From Metridium senile (Eukaryota > Cnidaria > Anthozoa > Actiniaria > Metridiidae): DNA of 64,000 bases. The notes under the pieces are model-generated. The model saw only the letters and a list, made by a program, of their open reading frames with translations. It searched no databases and was not told where the DNA came from. The position numbers were made by a program, and so were the translations under genes. Location of the stretch: assembly GCA_949775045.1 (NCBI GenBank), contig OX459095.1, positions 25,900,978-25,964,977 of the forward strand, written 5' to 3'. This document shows positions 14,101-25,348 of the stretch, one piece after another (positions within the stretch are counted from its first letter, which is position 1; every line of letters starts with the position of its first letter).

Positions 14101-14375
14101 CTCTCATAAATCGCCGTCAATTGCTCTTAGTTAATATCGTAATAATGAACTATGCCTTAACCTGGCATTTAAGTCTACATCTACCACTGTCAACTGGATA
14201 AAGTCTTCTCTCATAAATCGCCGTCAATTGCTCTCGGTTAATATCGTAATAAAGAATTGTGCCTTAACCTGGCATTTAAGTCTACATCTACCACTGTCAA
14301 CTGGATAAAGTCTTCTCTCCTAAATCGCCGTCAATTGCTCTTAGTTAATATCGTAATAATGAACTGTGCCTTAAC
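5102..14375. repeat. Three consecutive higher-order repeat copies (3127, 3020, 3127 bp)
   Basis: Copies run 5102-8228, 8229-11248 and 11249-14375. The lengths equal 23 x 107 + 6 x 111 = 3127 and 22 x 107 + 6 x 111 = 3020, so the middle copy lacks exactly one 107-bp monomer. Landmarks keep register: 6135, 9262, 12282; 6674, 9801, 12821; 7431, 10451, 13578; 7583, 10603, 13730. The missing unit falls between 9801 and 10451. After 14375 the order starts as a fourth copy and then diverges. Confidence 0.85.
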
Positions 14376-17300
14376 CTGGCATTTAAGTCTACAGCTACCA
14401 CTGTCAACTGGATAAAGTCTTCTCTCATAAACCGCCGTCAATTGCTCTCGGTTAATATTGTAATAATGAACTGTGCCTTAACCTGGCATTTAAGTCCACA
14501 TCTACCACCGTCAACTGCATGGATAAAGTCTTCTCTCCTAAATCGCCGTCAATTGCTCTCGGTTAATATTGTAATAATGAACTGTGCCTTAACCTGGCAT
14601 TCAAGTCTACATCTACCACCGTCAACTGGATAAAGTCTTCTCTCATAAATCGCCGTCAATTGCTCTTCGTTAATATCGTAATAATGAACTGTGCCTTAAC
14701 CTGGCATTCAAGTCTACATCTACCACCGTCAACTGGATAAAGTCTTCTCTCCTAAATCGCCGTCAATTGCTCTCGGTTAATATCGTAATAATGAACTATG
14801 CCTTAACCTGGCATTTAAGTCCACATCTACCACCGTCAACTGCATGGATAAAGTCTTCTCTCCTAAATCGCCGTCAATTGCTCTTAGTTAATATCGTAAT
14901 CATGAACTGTGCCTTAACTTGGCATTTAAGTCTACATCTACCACTGTCAACTGGATAAAGTCTTCTCTCATAAACCGCCGTCAATTGCTCTCGGTTAATA
15001 TTGTAATAATGAACTGTGCCTTAACCTGGCATTTAAGTCCACATCTACCACCGTCAACTGCATGGATAAAGTCTTCTCTCCTAAATCGCCGTCAATTGCT
15101 CTCGGTTAATATTGTAATAATGAACTGTGCCTTAACCTGGCATTCAAGTCTACATCTACCACCGTCAACTGGATAAAGTCTTCTCTTATAAATCGCCGTC
15201 AATTGCTCTTCGTTAATATCGTAATAATGAACTGTGCCTTAACCTGGCATTCAAGTCTACATCTACCACCGTCAACTGGATAAAGTCTTCTCTCATAAAT
15301 CGCCGTCAATTGCTCTCGGTTAATATCGTAATAATGAACTGTGCCTTAACCTGGCATTCAAGTCTACATCTACCACCGTCAACTGGATAAAGTCTTCTCT
15401 CCTAAATCGCCGTCAATTGCTCTCGGTTAATATCGTAATAATGAACTATGCCTTAACCTGGCATTTAAGTCCACATCTACCACCGTCAACTGCATGGATA
15501 AAGTCTTCTCTCCTAAATCGCCGTCAATTGCTCTTAGTTAATATCGTAATCATGAACTGTGCCTTAACTTGGCATTTAAGTCTACATCTACCACTGTCAA
15601 CTGGATAAAGTCTTCTCTCCTAAATCGCCGTCAATTGCTCTCGGTTAATATTGTAATAATGAACTGTGCCTTAACCTGGCATTCAAGTCTACATCTACCA
15701 CCGTCAACTGGATAAAGTCTTCTCTCATAAATCGCCGTCAATTGCTCTTAGTTAATATCGTAATAATGAACTGTGCCTTAACCTGGCATTTAAGTCTACA
15801 TCTACCACTGTCAACTGGATAAAGTCTTCTCTCCTAAATCGCTGTCAATTGCTCTCGGTTAATATTGTAATAATGAATTGTGCCTTAACCTGGCATTCAA
15901 GTCTACATCTACCACCGTCAACTGGATAAAGTCTTCTCTCCTAAATCGCCGTCAATTGCTCTCGGTTAATATCGTAATAATGAACTGTGCCTTAACCTGG
16001 CATTTAAGTCTACATCTACCACTGTCAACTGGATAAAGTCTTCTCTCATAAATCGCCGTCAATTGCTCTCGGTTAATATCGTAATAAAGAATTGTGCCTT
16101 AACCTGGCATTTAAGTCTACATCTACCACTGTCAACTGGATAAAGTCTTCTCTCCTAAATCGTCGTCAATTGCTCTCGGTTAATATCGTAATAATGAACT
16201 GTGCCTTAACCTGGCATTCAAGTCTACATCTACCACCGTCAACTGGATAAAGTCTTCTCTCATAAATCGCCGTCAATTGCTCTCGGTTAATATCGTAATA
16301 ATGAACTATGCCTTAACCTGGCATTTAAGTCCACATCTACCACCGTCAACTGCATGGATAAAGTCTTCTCTCCTAAATCGCCGTCAATTGCTCTTAGTTA
16401 ATATCGTAATCATGAACTGTGCCTTAACTTGGCATTTAAGTCTACATCTACCACTGTCAACTGGATAAAGTCTTCTCTCCTAAATCGCCGTCAATTGCTC
16501 TTCGTTAATATCGTAATAATGAACTGTGCCTTAACCTGGCATTTAAGTCTACATCTACCACTGTCAACTGGATAAAGTCTTCTCTCCTAAATCGCCGTCA
16601 ATTGCTCTCGGTTAATATCATAATAATGAACTGTGCCTTAACCTTGCATTTAAGTCTACATCTACCACTGTCAACTGGATAAAGTCTACTCTCCTAAATC
16701 GCCGTCAATTGCTCTCGGTTAATATCGTAATAATGAACTGTGCCTTAACCTGGCATTTAAGTCCACATCTACCACCGTCAACTGCATGGATAAAGTCTTC
16801 TCTCCTAAATCGCCGTCAATTGCTCTTAGTTAATATCGTAATCATGAACTGTGCCTTAACTTGGCATTTAAGTCTACATCTACCACTGTCAACTGGATAA
16901 AGTCTTCTCTCCTAAATCGCAGTCAATTGCTCTTCGTTAATATCGTAATAATGAACTGTGCCTTAACCTGGCATTTAAGTCTACATCTACCACTGTCAAC
17001 TGGATAAAGTCTTCTCTCCTAAATCGCCGTCAATTGCTCTCGGTTAATATCATAATAATGAACTGTGCCTTAACCTTGCATTTAAGTCTACATCTACCAC
17101 TGTCAACTGGATAAAGTCTACTCTCCTAAATCGCCGTCAATTGCTCTCGGTTAATATCGTAATAATGAACTGTGCCTTAACCTGGTATTTAAGTCCACAT
17201 CTACCACCGTCAACTGCATGGATAAAGTCTTCTCTCCTAAATCGCCGTCAATTGCTCTTAGTTAATATCGTAATCATGAACTGTGCCTTAACCTGGCATT

Positions 17301-18182
17301 TAAGTCTACATCTACCACTGTCAACTGGATAAAGTCTTCTCTCCTAAATCGCCGTCAATTGCTCTTCGTTAATATCGTAATAATGAACTGTGCCTTAACC
17401 TGGCATTTAAGTCTACATCTACCACTGTCAACTGGATAAAGTCTTCCCTCCTAAATCGCCGTCAATTGCTCTCGGTTAATATCGTAATAATGAACTGTGC
17501 CTTAACCTGGCATTTAAGTCCACATCTACCACCGTCAACTGCATGGATAAAGTCTTCTCTCCTAAATCGCCGTCAATTGCTCTCGGTTAATATTGTAATA
17601 ATGAACTGTGCCTTAACCTGGCATTCAAGTCTACATCTACCACTGTCAACTGGATAAAGTCTACTCTCGTAAATCGCCGTCAATTGCTCTTAGTTAATAT
17701 CGTAATAATGAACTGTGCCTTAACCTGGCATTTAAGTCTAAATCTACCACCGTCAACTGGATAAAGTCTTCTCTCCTAAATCGCCGTCAATTGCTCTCGG
17801 TTAATATTGTAAAAATGAACTGTGCCTTAACCTGGCATTCAAGTCTACATCTACCACTGTCAACTGGATAAAGTCTTATCTTATAAATCGTTGTTTATTG
17901 TTTAACTGAAATGTTTAATCTGCAATGAATTGCTCAGACATGTAAAGATTAAAATGTATCCTTGATATTGGCTTCTGTTTGTCAACGAATTTGCATCGAT
18001 CGACGCACGGACAATGCAGCGAGCAAATCTTTCCTATTAAGTAGGCGTCACTCTTTTAAATTAACGTACAAAATGTCCGTTGCAGTTCCAATTATGGGAA
18101 TGCTGTATACCTAAGTGAGACCCATTAAATTAGTAGACTAGAAAGTTAATATGTTCTTAATTACCCTAGCTCAGGAAACAAA

Positions 18183-18430
18183 GCCTCCTGGCCGAATTTT
18201 TTTTGCAGCCTCCTGGCTGGGAAATTTTTTTTACAGCCTCCTGGCTGGGAAAAATTTTTTTGCAGCCTTCTGGCTGGGAATTTTTTTTTTTTTGCAGCCT
18301 CCTGGCTGGGAAAATTTTTTCCCCTAGTCTAGCTGGGAAATGGGCGTCCCTAGCTGGGAAACTTTCTTGTTAGCTATATCCCTGGCTGGGAAATTTATTT
18401 TCGAATTCTTCTCTGGCTAGGAGTGCAGAG
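18183..18430. repeat. Short minisatellite CCTCCTGGCTGGGAAA with T-tracts
   Basis: About five close units of roughly 28-31 bp built from GCAGCCTCCTGGCTGGGAAA plus a T-tract of varying length, followed by decayed CTGGCTGGGAAA units. It starts about 280 bp beyond the satellite. The rest of 17906-19300 holds no gene or RNA that I can recognise. Confidence 0.8.
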
Positions 18431-19305
18431 CGGATATATTTTTCCCACGGTAGTTGATTATTAACTCTAATTAACGAAGGGACATATAATTAGTGATATA
18501 AATGAATAATAAGCCATTTGCAAAATTTGGGTCGTTGAGCACTCTTGATAATTGGAAAACTGTTAATTTCAAAATTAATGAAATATACAATACACATGGA
18601 TAATATAAAATATAGCAACATATTAATTAAATTACTTTACAGCAGTTGTCAGTCACATGTGCACCGCACACATAAAAAGCTCTGCTACAAAACATTAAGT
18701 TGATGGACGTCAATGAAACTGTGTTTACAAGACACATGGTTGAAGTGATATGTTAGTATGTAGTAACTACAACTGTTGTTAGTTTTTTGTATTTTTAAAT
18801 TGTTTTCCATTGACATTTTTCAGATCAAATATTGTGTATTGTACTGATCATTAATTAGGTTAGATTATTAGTGGATTTGTTTCTTCTAAATTACTTAGAT
18901 TTGGTGTTTAACCTAGGTAGGTTATTTGGACCTGTTATTATAATATTTGTCTCTGGGCAAATTTGTAAAATTATAAAATAAATAAATAAATTTTTAAATA
19001 TTAGCCCCAAAAAATGTTTGCAACAAATTATGTTTACACCAAGGGAGCGTTCATAATTTATGAAGTGAGTGGAATATGGGGGTTTTAGATTTTGAAAAAA
19101 TAATAGTTGGTGGACCCCAAAAGCAGTTCAATTAAAGCCCCAATTGATACAAAATATGTGACCTCCCCCTCGAGTGTATTAAATTAGAGTGGAGATGAAC
19201 TCTAATATAAATGTTTAAAACTTTAGTTAACGAATCGCACGTTTGCCCCCTGTTTGTGTTGAAAATCGTATTTACAGTACACTCTACAGCACATAATATT
19301 TTTAT

Positions 19306-19585
19306 GTATTGACAAATTAGTGAAGATTTGTAAGCTTTGTTATCATGTAAAACCGAAAATGTGATTGAAATGTGAGATTTCATTTCACAGCAAGAGGCCA
19401 AAACAGCGCAGGCAACCCAAGCTTTCAATTCAATTCAATTTTATTAATTCTTGAAGATTTCAGCATTCAATTAAATTTTATTAATTCTCAGTCATGTATT
19501 GACAAATTAGTGAAGGTTTTTAAGCTTGTTGTAAGTGTTCTTATCATGTAAAACCGAAAATGTGATTCAAATGTGACATTTTCAG
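19306..19585. repeat. Direct duplication of about 80 bp
   Basis: A block starting GTATTGACAAATTAGTGAAG at 19306 and running through ATCATGTAAAACCGAAAATG recurs at 19496, about 190 bp downstream, with one small insertion in the second copy. No coding content is evident. Confidence 0.7.
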
Positions 19586-19699
19586 TCATTGTTAAAATAA
19601 AATAAAAATATTTTTTTTATATCATCTCGCCAGAAAAGCATTAGTTTGAAATGAAAGGCATGTTCTTGATCAATTTACTACGATTCAGGAAGTATCGAA

Positions 19700-20790
19700 G
19701 TATCGCAAATACTGACATCGAAACACCGCGAGCAAGAATCGAACTTTAAATAATAGTGGTTGTTGTCTTTACAGAACGACGCAATAACACTAACATGAGT
19801 CGTATTTTACGTATTAAAGTAAATAGTTTGTGAGTACTCAAATGACTGACATCGAAACGCCGCGAGCGAGAATCGAACTTTAAATAAGCGACTGTTGGTA
19901 GCTATAAATACACGGAGATTACAAGCGAATACAAACGCGAACGATACTCTGCTGCCCATGTACTGACATCGAAACACCGCGAGCGAGAATCGAACTTTAA
20001 ATAATAGTGGTTGTTGTCTTTTAATACAGAACGACGCAATAACACTGACATGAGTCGTATTCGTAAGTAAATAGTTTGTGAGTATGTACTCAAATACTGA
20101 CATCGAAACACCGCGAGCGAGAATCGAACTTTAAATAATAGTGGTTGTTGTCTTTACAGAACGACGCAATAACACTGACATGAGTCGTATTTTACGTATT
20201 AAAGTAAATAGTTTGTGAGTACTCAAATGACTGACATCGAAACGCCGCGAGCGAGAATCGAACTTTAAAGAATAGTGGTTGTTTTCTTTTAATACAGAAC
20301 GACGCAATAACACTGACATGAGTCGTATTCGTAAGTAAATAGTTTGTGAGTATGTACTCAAATACTGACATCGAAACACCGCGAGCGAGAATCGAACTTT
20401 AAATAATAGTAGTTGTTGTCTTTACAGAACGACGCAATAACACTGACATGAGTCGTATTTTACGTATTAAAGTAAATAGTTTGTGAGTACTCAAATGACT
20501 GACATCGAAACGCCGCGAGCGAGAATCGAACTTTAAAGAATAGTGGTTGTTTTCTTTTAATACAGAACGACGCAATAACACTGACATGAGTCGTATTCGT
20601 AAGTAAATAGTTTGTGAGTATGTACTCAAATACTGACATCGAAACACCGCGAGCGAGAATCGAACTTTAAATAATAGTAGTTGTTGTCTTTACAGAACGA
20701 CGCAATAACACTGACATGGGTCGTATTCGTAAGTAAATAGTTTGTGAGTATGTACTCAAATACTGACATCGAACGCGAGAATCGATGCGA
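19700..20790. repeat. Tandem repeat of about 134 bp with a 268-bp dimeric period
   Basis: ACTGACATCGAAAC followed by CCGCGAGCGAGAATCGAAC occurs about every 134 bp, near 19710, 19845, 19960, 20096, 20230, 20364, 20498 and 20632, with a broken unit at about 20762. Two alternating types differ at CACCGCG versus CGCCGCG and in the distal half (TTTTACGTATTAAAG versus TTCGTAAG), giving a 268-bp dimer that is clearest at 20131-20646. Open frames on the minus strand are repeat by-products. Its right edge lies about 20 bp from the foldback element at 20807. Confidence 0.85.
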
Positions 20791-20806
20791 GAATCGATAT
20801 CGTAAT

Positions 20807-21619
20807 GTACGAGTCAAATCCAAAGGTGCCCATCCCCCCCCCGGGCAAACCCCCGGGCATTTGACTTTTTGAAAAAAAATGGGTCAAATTCCCCACCATC
20901 TGGGCAAACTGAACAGTCAAATGCCCCACTATTGAAAACAACAGAATGGTCAAATGCCCGCCCCTCGAGCTCGAGTCAGTAATAAGCTCAAATTTTACTT
21001 AAAGTAGAAAAGAAAATACTTAAACTTCCTTCTACCACATGACGTCTCATGAACATGGCGGACAAAACTTGTAAATCTAATATGAAGGGAAATTTCAAAA
21101 AACGTTGAAGAAGAGAATGGTTATTGGCAATTTTTGATTGGTGATTGCACGACCGAAAGATGGATCTCGATATAATTCACAAATCTATTTTAAGAACTTA
21201 AAGAACTTGGATTTTCTTTGCACTTTTCGACTCTAAAACACAAAGACAAGCATTTATACTTCGTCAATTTAATTTCACTTGTGAAAGAACAGTTCCCAGA
21301 GCTCCTTTGCAATCGCTGTTCTTCAATCGCCAATATCTTTCTGACGTTTTTTGAAATAGGTGTATAACAAGGAAAAACTATCTATCAATTCTTTGCTTTT
21401 CGTTCCCGTTCCCGTGTGACTTTTGCCTGATCATGGGCTACCTGTGGTTAGGACTCCAATGCTTTCTGGGTATTTTTAAAGATGGCCGACAACTCGTCAA
21501 ATGCCCGCCCGTTCAGGTAGCTAATCGGCGTCAAATTCCCCACTATACGAACTCAAGTCTTGTCAAATGCCCGGGGTTTGCCCGGGGGGGGGATGGGCAC
21601 CTTTGGATTTGACTCGTAC
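20807..21619. mobile_element. Foldback MITE of 813 bp with terminal inverted repeats of about 58 bp
   Basis: The left end, 20807-20865 (GTACGAGTCAAATCCAAAGG, then a C-rich block and GGGCATTTGAC), is the reverse complement of 21562-21619. The motif GTCAAATGCCC or its variant GTCAAATTCCCC recurs just inside both ends (about 20884, 20918, 20948; 21498, 21531, 21562), as subterminal transposase-binding repeats often do. The target duplication is ambiguous because the ends read GTAC on both sides; TA is possible. No coding capacity. Confidence 0.8.
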
Positions 21620-21632
21620 ATAATGATATTCA

Positions 21633-21888
21633 CTACTTGACTACCAGTTGAATTCCATTCTTACTAGTAGTTCAACTTGACAACTAGTTGTGGGTGGCAG
21701 GCCCATGCTGCTCAACACAGGGTTCCCACCCCCCAAAATGATAACACATAGCCACAGGAAACCCAAAACAAAATAATGACATTTTTACCACTTGACTACC
21801 AGTTGAATTCCATTCTTACTAGTAGTTCAACTTGACAACTAGTTATGGCTCGCTGTCCCATGCTGCTCAACACAGGGTTCCCACCTCC
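21633..21888. repeat. Direct repeat pair of about 100 bp, 155 bp apart
   Basis: CTTGACTACCAGTTGAATTC through ACACAGGGTTCCCACC occurs at about 21633-21730 and again at about 21788-21888. The intervening 57 bp contains CCACAGGAAACCC. Nothing coding is evident between here and 22876. A G-rich run at about 22489-22520 could form a quadruplex on the plus strand. Confidence 0.75.
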
Positions 21889-23074
21889 TCAAAACAGGAA
21901 CTGAATTTGACCTCCCCTCACAATGTTAAGTTATATCTGTCTATGAATGGCCTTTGTCTCCCCTCCCCACGTATAAAGTATATGCTGTTTGGGATCCCTG
22001 TGGCTATTCACCAATAAACTCAACTGGTAAATACGATTTACCACTGGAGTCTAGTTGTAATACTGGACATGTGTGACATGCTCGCTGATTGGTCAAAAGC
22101 TTGTCATAACTACCTTTCATCGCGCCAAGTCCAAAGTTTTAATGCTACACATGGTTTTGACCTTTGACATGTGTAGTTGTTTGAACGAAATTTACTGCAA
22201 AGTTTATGATTCAAAAAGACAGATTTATCACGAGCAGCAAAGGAAAATTCAATATTTGATTGGCCTTTTATTTCTATTGAGAGAAAATCTCTAGAAGTAT
22301 CTCAAGCTTGTTTGAAGAATTATAAAACACAATTTGTCTATAAACGAACAAACTATTGGGCTTATCTCACACAGCACAAGCAATGAAATAAATCTAACAA
22401 TACCTTCAAATACCTTTAGACTTACTAAACTCGGAAAATTTGATGAAACGATGCCATGGAATAATTTGCCCCTGATATAATATCTGTTGGGGGGGGAGGT
22501 GGAGTTGGGGGTGGGAGGTTAGCAAATGCCAGAACTTTCGAATCGAGATTTGTGCTGATATATAGAACCCCAAGAATAGTGTTGCTGCTCGACTGGTAGC
22601 TCGCAGCAATTAATAATTTTATTCAATCAACACTCCAGTTTCACGTTAGCTAGCAAATTTGTCCATACATTTCTCTCTAGCTACTTGCAATGTTTTTCTC
22701 GTGGCAATCCAAAAACACCTTGCGCAAACACATGGATCAAATTCATCGAGCCAACCGCCAGGATGCCGAGAGCCATCCTGCTCAGTACTCAATATTTCAA
22801 ATAGTCAGTTATAATAACAACATGTATTGCTAATGAGAGTATTTTAAATTGTATTCATTATGTCTCGACATGCACTGCGGGTTGTAAGGTTTCTCCTTTC
22901 ACAATTATTACCATCATATTGATAACATTCGAGGCTTTAAATGTGAAAAGTAGTCATTTGTATAGTTTTTGTGGTTACTCTATCTATAAGATAGGTAACC
23001 ACTATGTCATCGTGCGGTGTAAGTCCGAGTGTAACCTTTTAACGGAACCAATGAATATATATCCAAAAACATGA

Positions 23075-23190
23075 CGTGACGTCACAAGTTTACTACGCTA
23101 GCACAACCGGTTAACGCCACCTGGGTAAACGCGATATACTGGAAGGGCAAAGAGTTCGAATCCAACTTACATCACTACTTTTTTTTTCCT
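23075..23190 (+). promoter_or_regulatory. Candidate Pol III module (A box, B box, T-run), copy 1
   Basis: A CRE-like palindrome GTGACGTCAC (23077-23086) is followed by an A-box-like TAGCACAACCGG (23099-23110), a B-box-like GAGTTCGAATCC (23152-23163) and a T-run from about 23179. Box spacing of 53 bp suits a type 2 Pol III promoter. The arms around TTCGAAT do not pair, so this is not a tRNA gene; a SINE-type promoter is the likely reading. The same module recurs near 25540-25655 and 27950-28065. Confidence 0.45.
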
Positions 23191-23513
23191 TTTTCTCCTT
23201 TTTTTGTTTCTTTGATAGTTTTTTATACTTATTTATTCGTTTCCGATAGAGAAACTTTTTTTAAACAACCCGGGTCTACCATTTATTCTATTTCAAGAAA
23301 AATATTTATTATTATGTTTCAGTTTCATCTTCATCTTCATCTTCACTTGAATCGTCATCATTTGTTTGTGACTGTGAAGTTTTGATATCATTATCAATAC
23401 TTTCATTTTCAGGCATTTCTACAATAGATTTGTTCCTCGGAGCGTCATTGAATTTGTTTGTCAGTGACCACTCAACCAAAATATAGATAATAGACGAGTT
23501 AAACTAGAAACTT

Positions 23514-23557
23514 ACTTTACTCCGACGAAGGGCTAAAGCTCGAAACGTCAGTAAAGT
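23514..23557 (+). ncRNA. Hammerhead-ribozyme-like motif, repeat copy 1
   Basis: ACTTTACT (23514-23521) and AGTAAAGT (23550-23557) are perfect complements and would form stem I. Between them lie CCGACGAAG, a stem II GGGC/GCTC with loop TAAA, and CGAAACGTC. The ACGT palindrome resembles the very short helix III of Penelope-type hammerheads, which act as dimers. The core CTGATGA is changed to CCGACGA with an extra A, so activity is doubtful. Confidence 0.45.
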
Positions 23558-25348
23558 TAAGTCAACATTTTTTACGGTGTTACAAATTTCATAATATTAC
23601 TGTAGCTGGCTCTATCATTTATACCAAACACCGACGCAGCCTATGCTAGTTTACTCGCTAGTTTCCATTTAATCTAATTTTAAAGTAGGTCTATAATTAC
23701 TTTTTTCTATTTTTTTAACTTCTACTCTAAATTCAAAAGCCACTCGAATAACATTGCATCATTTCACTGCAGAAACTTATAGTATCATCATTTCTAACAC
23801 TTTTAAGTGTTAAAACTAAACAAGTGAGAGTAACCACATGCATGAGCTCCTTGAGCTCCTTTAATTTCTATTGATATCAAAGTCTCTTATTTCAAACAGC
23901 TGGGTATCGCAAAGCTTGTTTGCGCATAGCTTTAGATGTATAATAAGAAAAAAAGCTAGCTGATCAGAACTGTGACAGTTTAGTTTCATCAATTCCTTTC
24001 ATTCAAATAATCAATTGTACTACTTCTGCTCACTACGCTTGTCTACATAAAACAGTTTGTTCGAAACATTGCTACAGAGCGTACAAGTAAAAAGAACATC
24101 ATTGCAGTTGAAAAGTGATGAGGTGAGTCAAGTTATTGCTGTGTAGTTCCCATTTAAACCGAATTCAACTCAATTTAATTACGCAGAAAAGTATATGTTT
24201 TAAGGGGGAATAATCTGTTACAAGTTAATTATACAAATACGACATAAAAATACATAAATGATAAATATAAGAAGAGGAATAATTTAATGTGACATTGTTT
24301 GAAAAACTACTAAATGGAGGCTTCTATGTACGTAGACAATCCTATACAGATAATATTTTAATAGTAATACAATTTGATATACAGGACACAATTCACCTCA
24401 AAGTACATGTTTTTTCAAAAACAAACTAAATCAAACAACAGATTGAAATCCACAACCTTATAAAAAATTGAGTTCAAAAATATTTTTGGCAAAGAAGATA
24501 TAAATGAAAACGCATTTTTGATAGTCTAATGAATGCGTTGGAATATTGACAGGAGCTGTCAAAATTTGTTATCTTAGAGGTCACGACCACATGGTATCAT
24601 GTTGTTACAGCGAAACCAAACTGAACAGAGTAAGCTAAAACCAAACTAAACTGCAACAACATACAGAGTTTTGATATTTATTTTGATAACTCATCATTCT
24701 ACTAGTTCTTAGAGTTTTTAGAGTTCTAGATCATCTTAGTCATGTTACGATCAGTCAAGGATCACATTTGTTACGTGACGCATATTGACTTACAAAGCCT
24801 AAAACTTGTCAACATCGATTAAATAATCTTTTAATTCTATTAAAACAAAACTACAAATTTCTCAGTAGTAGAATTTGATAAATGTACAACTTTAAAAGGT
24901 TTATTTGCAGAGATTTTTCGACCAATTAACGCGGAAATCGTCATGATGACTCAAACATATCTCAAGTTTCAAAGTGTGCCTGCGTTTGTTCTTTTTCGTT
25001 TTCTTTCGGCAGATATTAGCCATTTACTAAAAAATGCACTGAAAAATATGTAGGTTGAACTTAAAAAATCAATAAAAATTAAACGAAGCGCCAAAAGACA
25101 AATCGCAGGCACACTTTGATAGCTCAATATATGTACAATAATAAGGTTAAAACATTTGATCCGTTCACATTAACACTTCTGCAAATAAACATCTCGCGCG
25201 AAGACAACACTCTCTTACTATATGCCCGATTTCTCCAAAACTAATACGTTTTATTTAAAACTACAACTAAATATGTAATCTTTATCATTTGAGCTTTCAG
25301 CAAATGTATACTTTGTAGGGAAATTGATGTAAACTAAAAGCGTTAAGA

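Larger units (their letters stand above)
2648..17905. repeat. 15-kb satellite array of 107/111-bp monomers with higher-order structure
   Basis: About 140 head-to-tail copies of one monomer containing CGCCGTCAATTGCTCT and GCCTTAACCTGGCATT. Two length classes exist: 107 bp (AACTGGATAAAG) and 111 bp (AACTGCATGGATAAAG). The first monomer (2648 to about 2770) and the last (about 17860-17905) are degenerate, as usual at array edges. Variants recur in fixed order: the same string of variants appears at 5102, 8229 and 11249 and continues to 14375, giving higher-order periods of 3127, 3020 and 3127 bp. Short open frames in the array are an artefact: 111 is divisible by 3, so the long monomer keeps one frame open across two units, and the next 107-bp unit shifts it. 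I see no protein-coding signal. The array has no unique spacers, so it is not CRISPR-like. Confidence 0.95.
22877..25348. repeat. 2.4-kb tandem repeat, copy 1
   Basis: Begins GCGGGTTGTAAGGTTTCTCC and ends TAAAAGCGTTAAGA, directly abutting copy 2. It carries a tRNA-like box module near 23092-23190 and a hammerhead-like motif at 23514-23557. No open reading frame of note and no transposase. The unit is not recognised; its internal Pol III-like boxes make a compound SINE or retrozyme-like origin possible. Confidence 0.85.

Noticed and set aside
3119..17657. Many repeated open frames of 63 and 85 codons in the satellite
   Set aside because: They arise because the 111-bp monomer keeps the frame across two units; the 107-bp monomer then shifts it to a stop. 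There is no codon bias, no conserved domain and no start context.
2648..17905. CRISPR-like array
   Set aside because: Repeats are contiguous without unique spacers, and the sequence is eukaryotic.
19720..20680. GCGAGAATCGAAC in the 134-bp repeat as a tRNA T-arm
   Set aside because: The motif resembles a B-box complement, but no acceptor, anticodon or D arm can be drawn around it.
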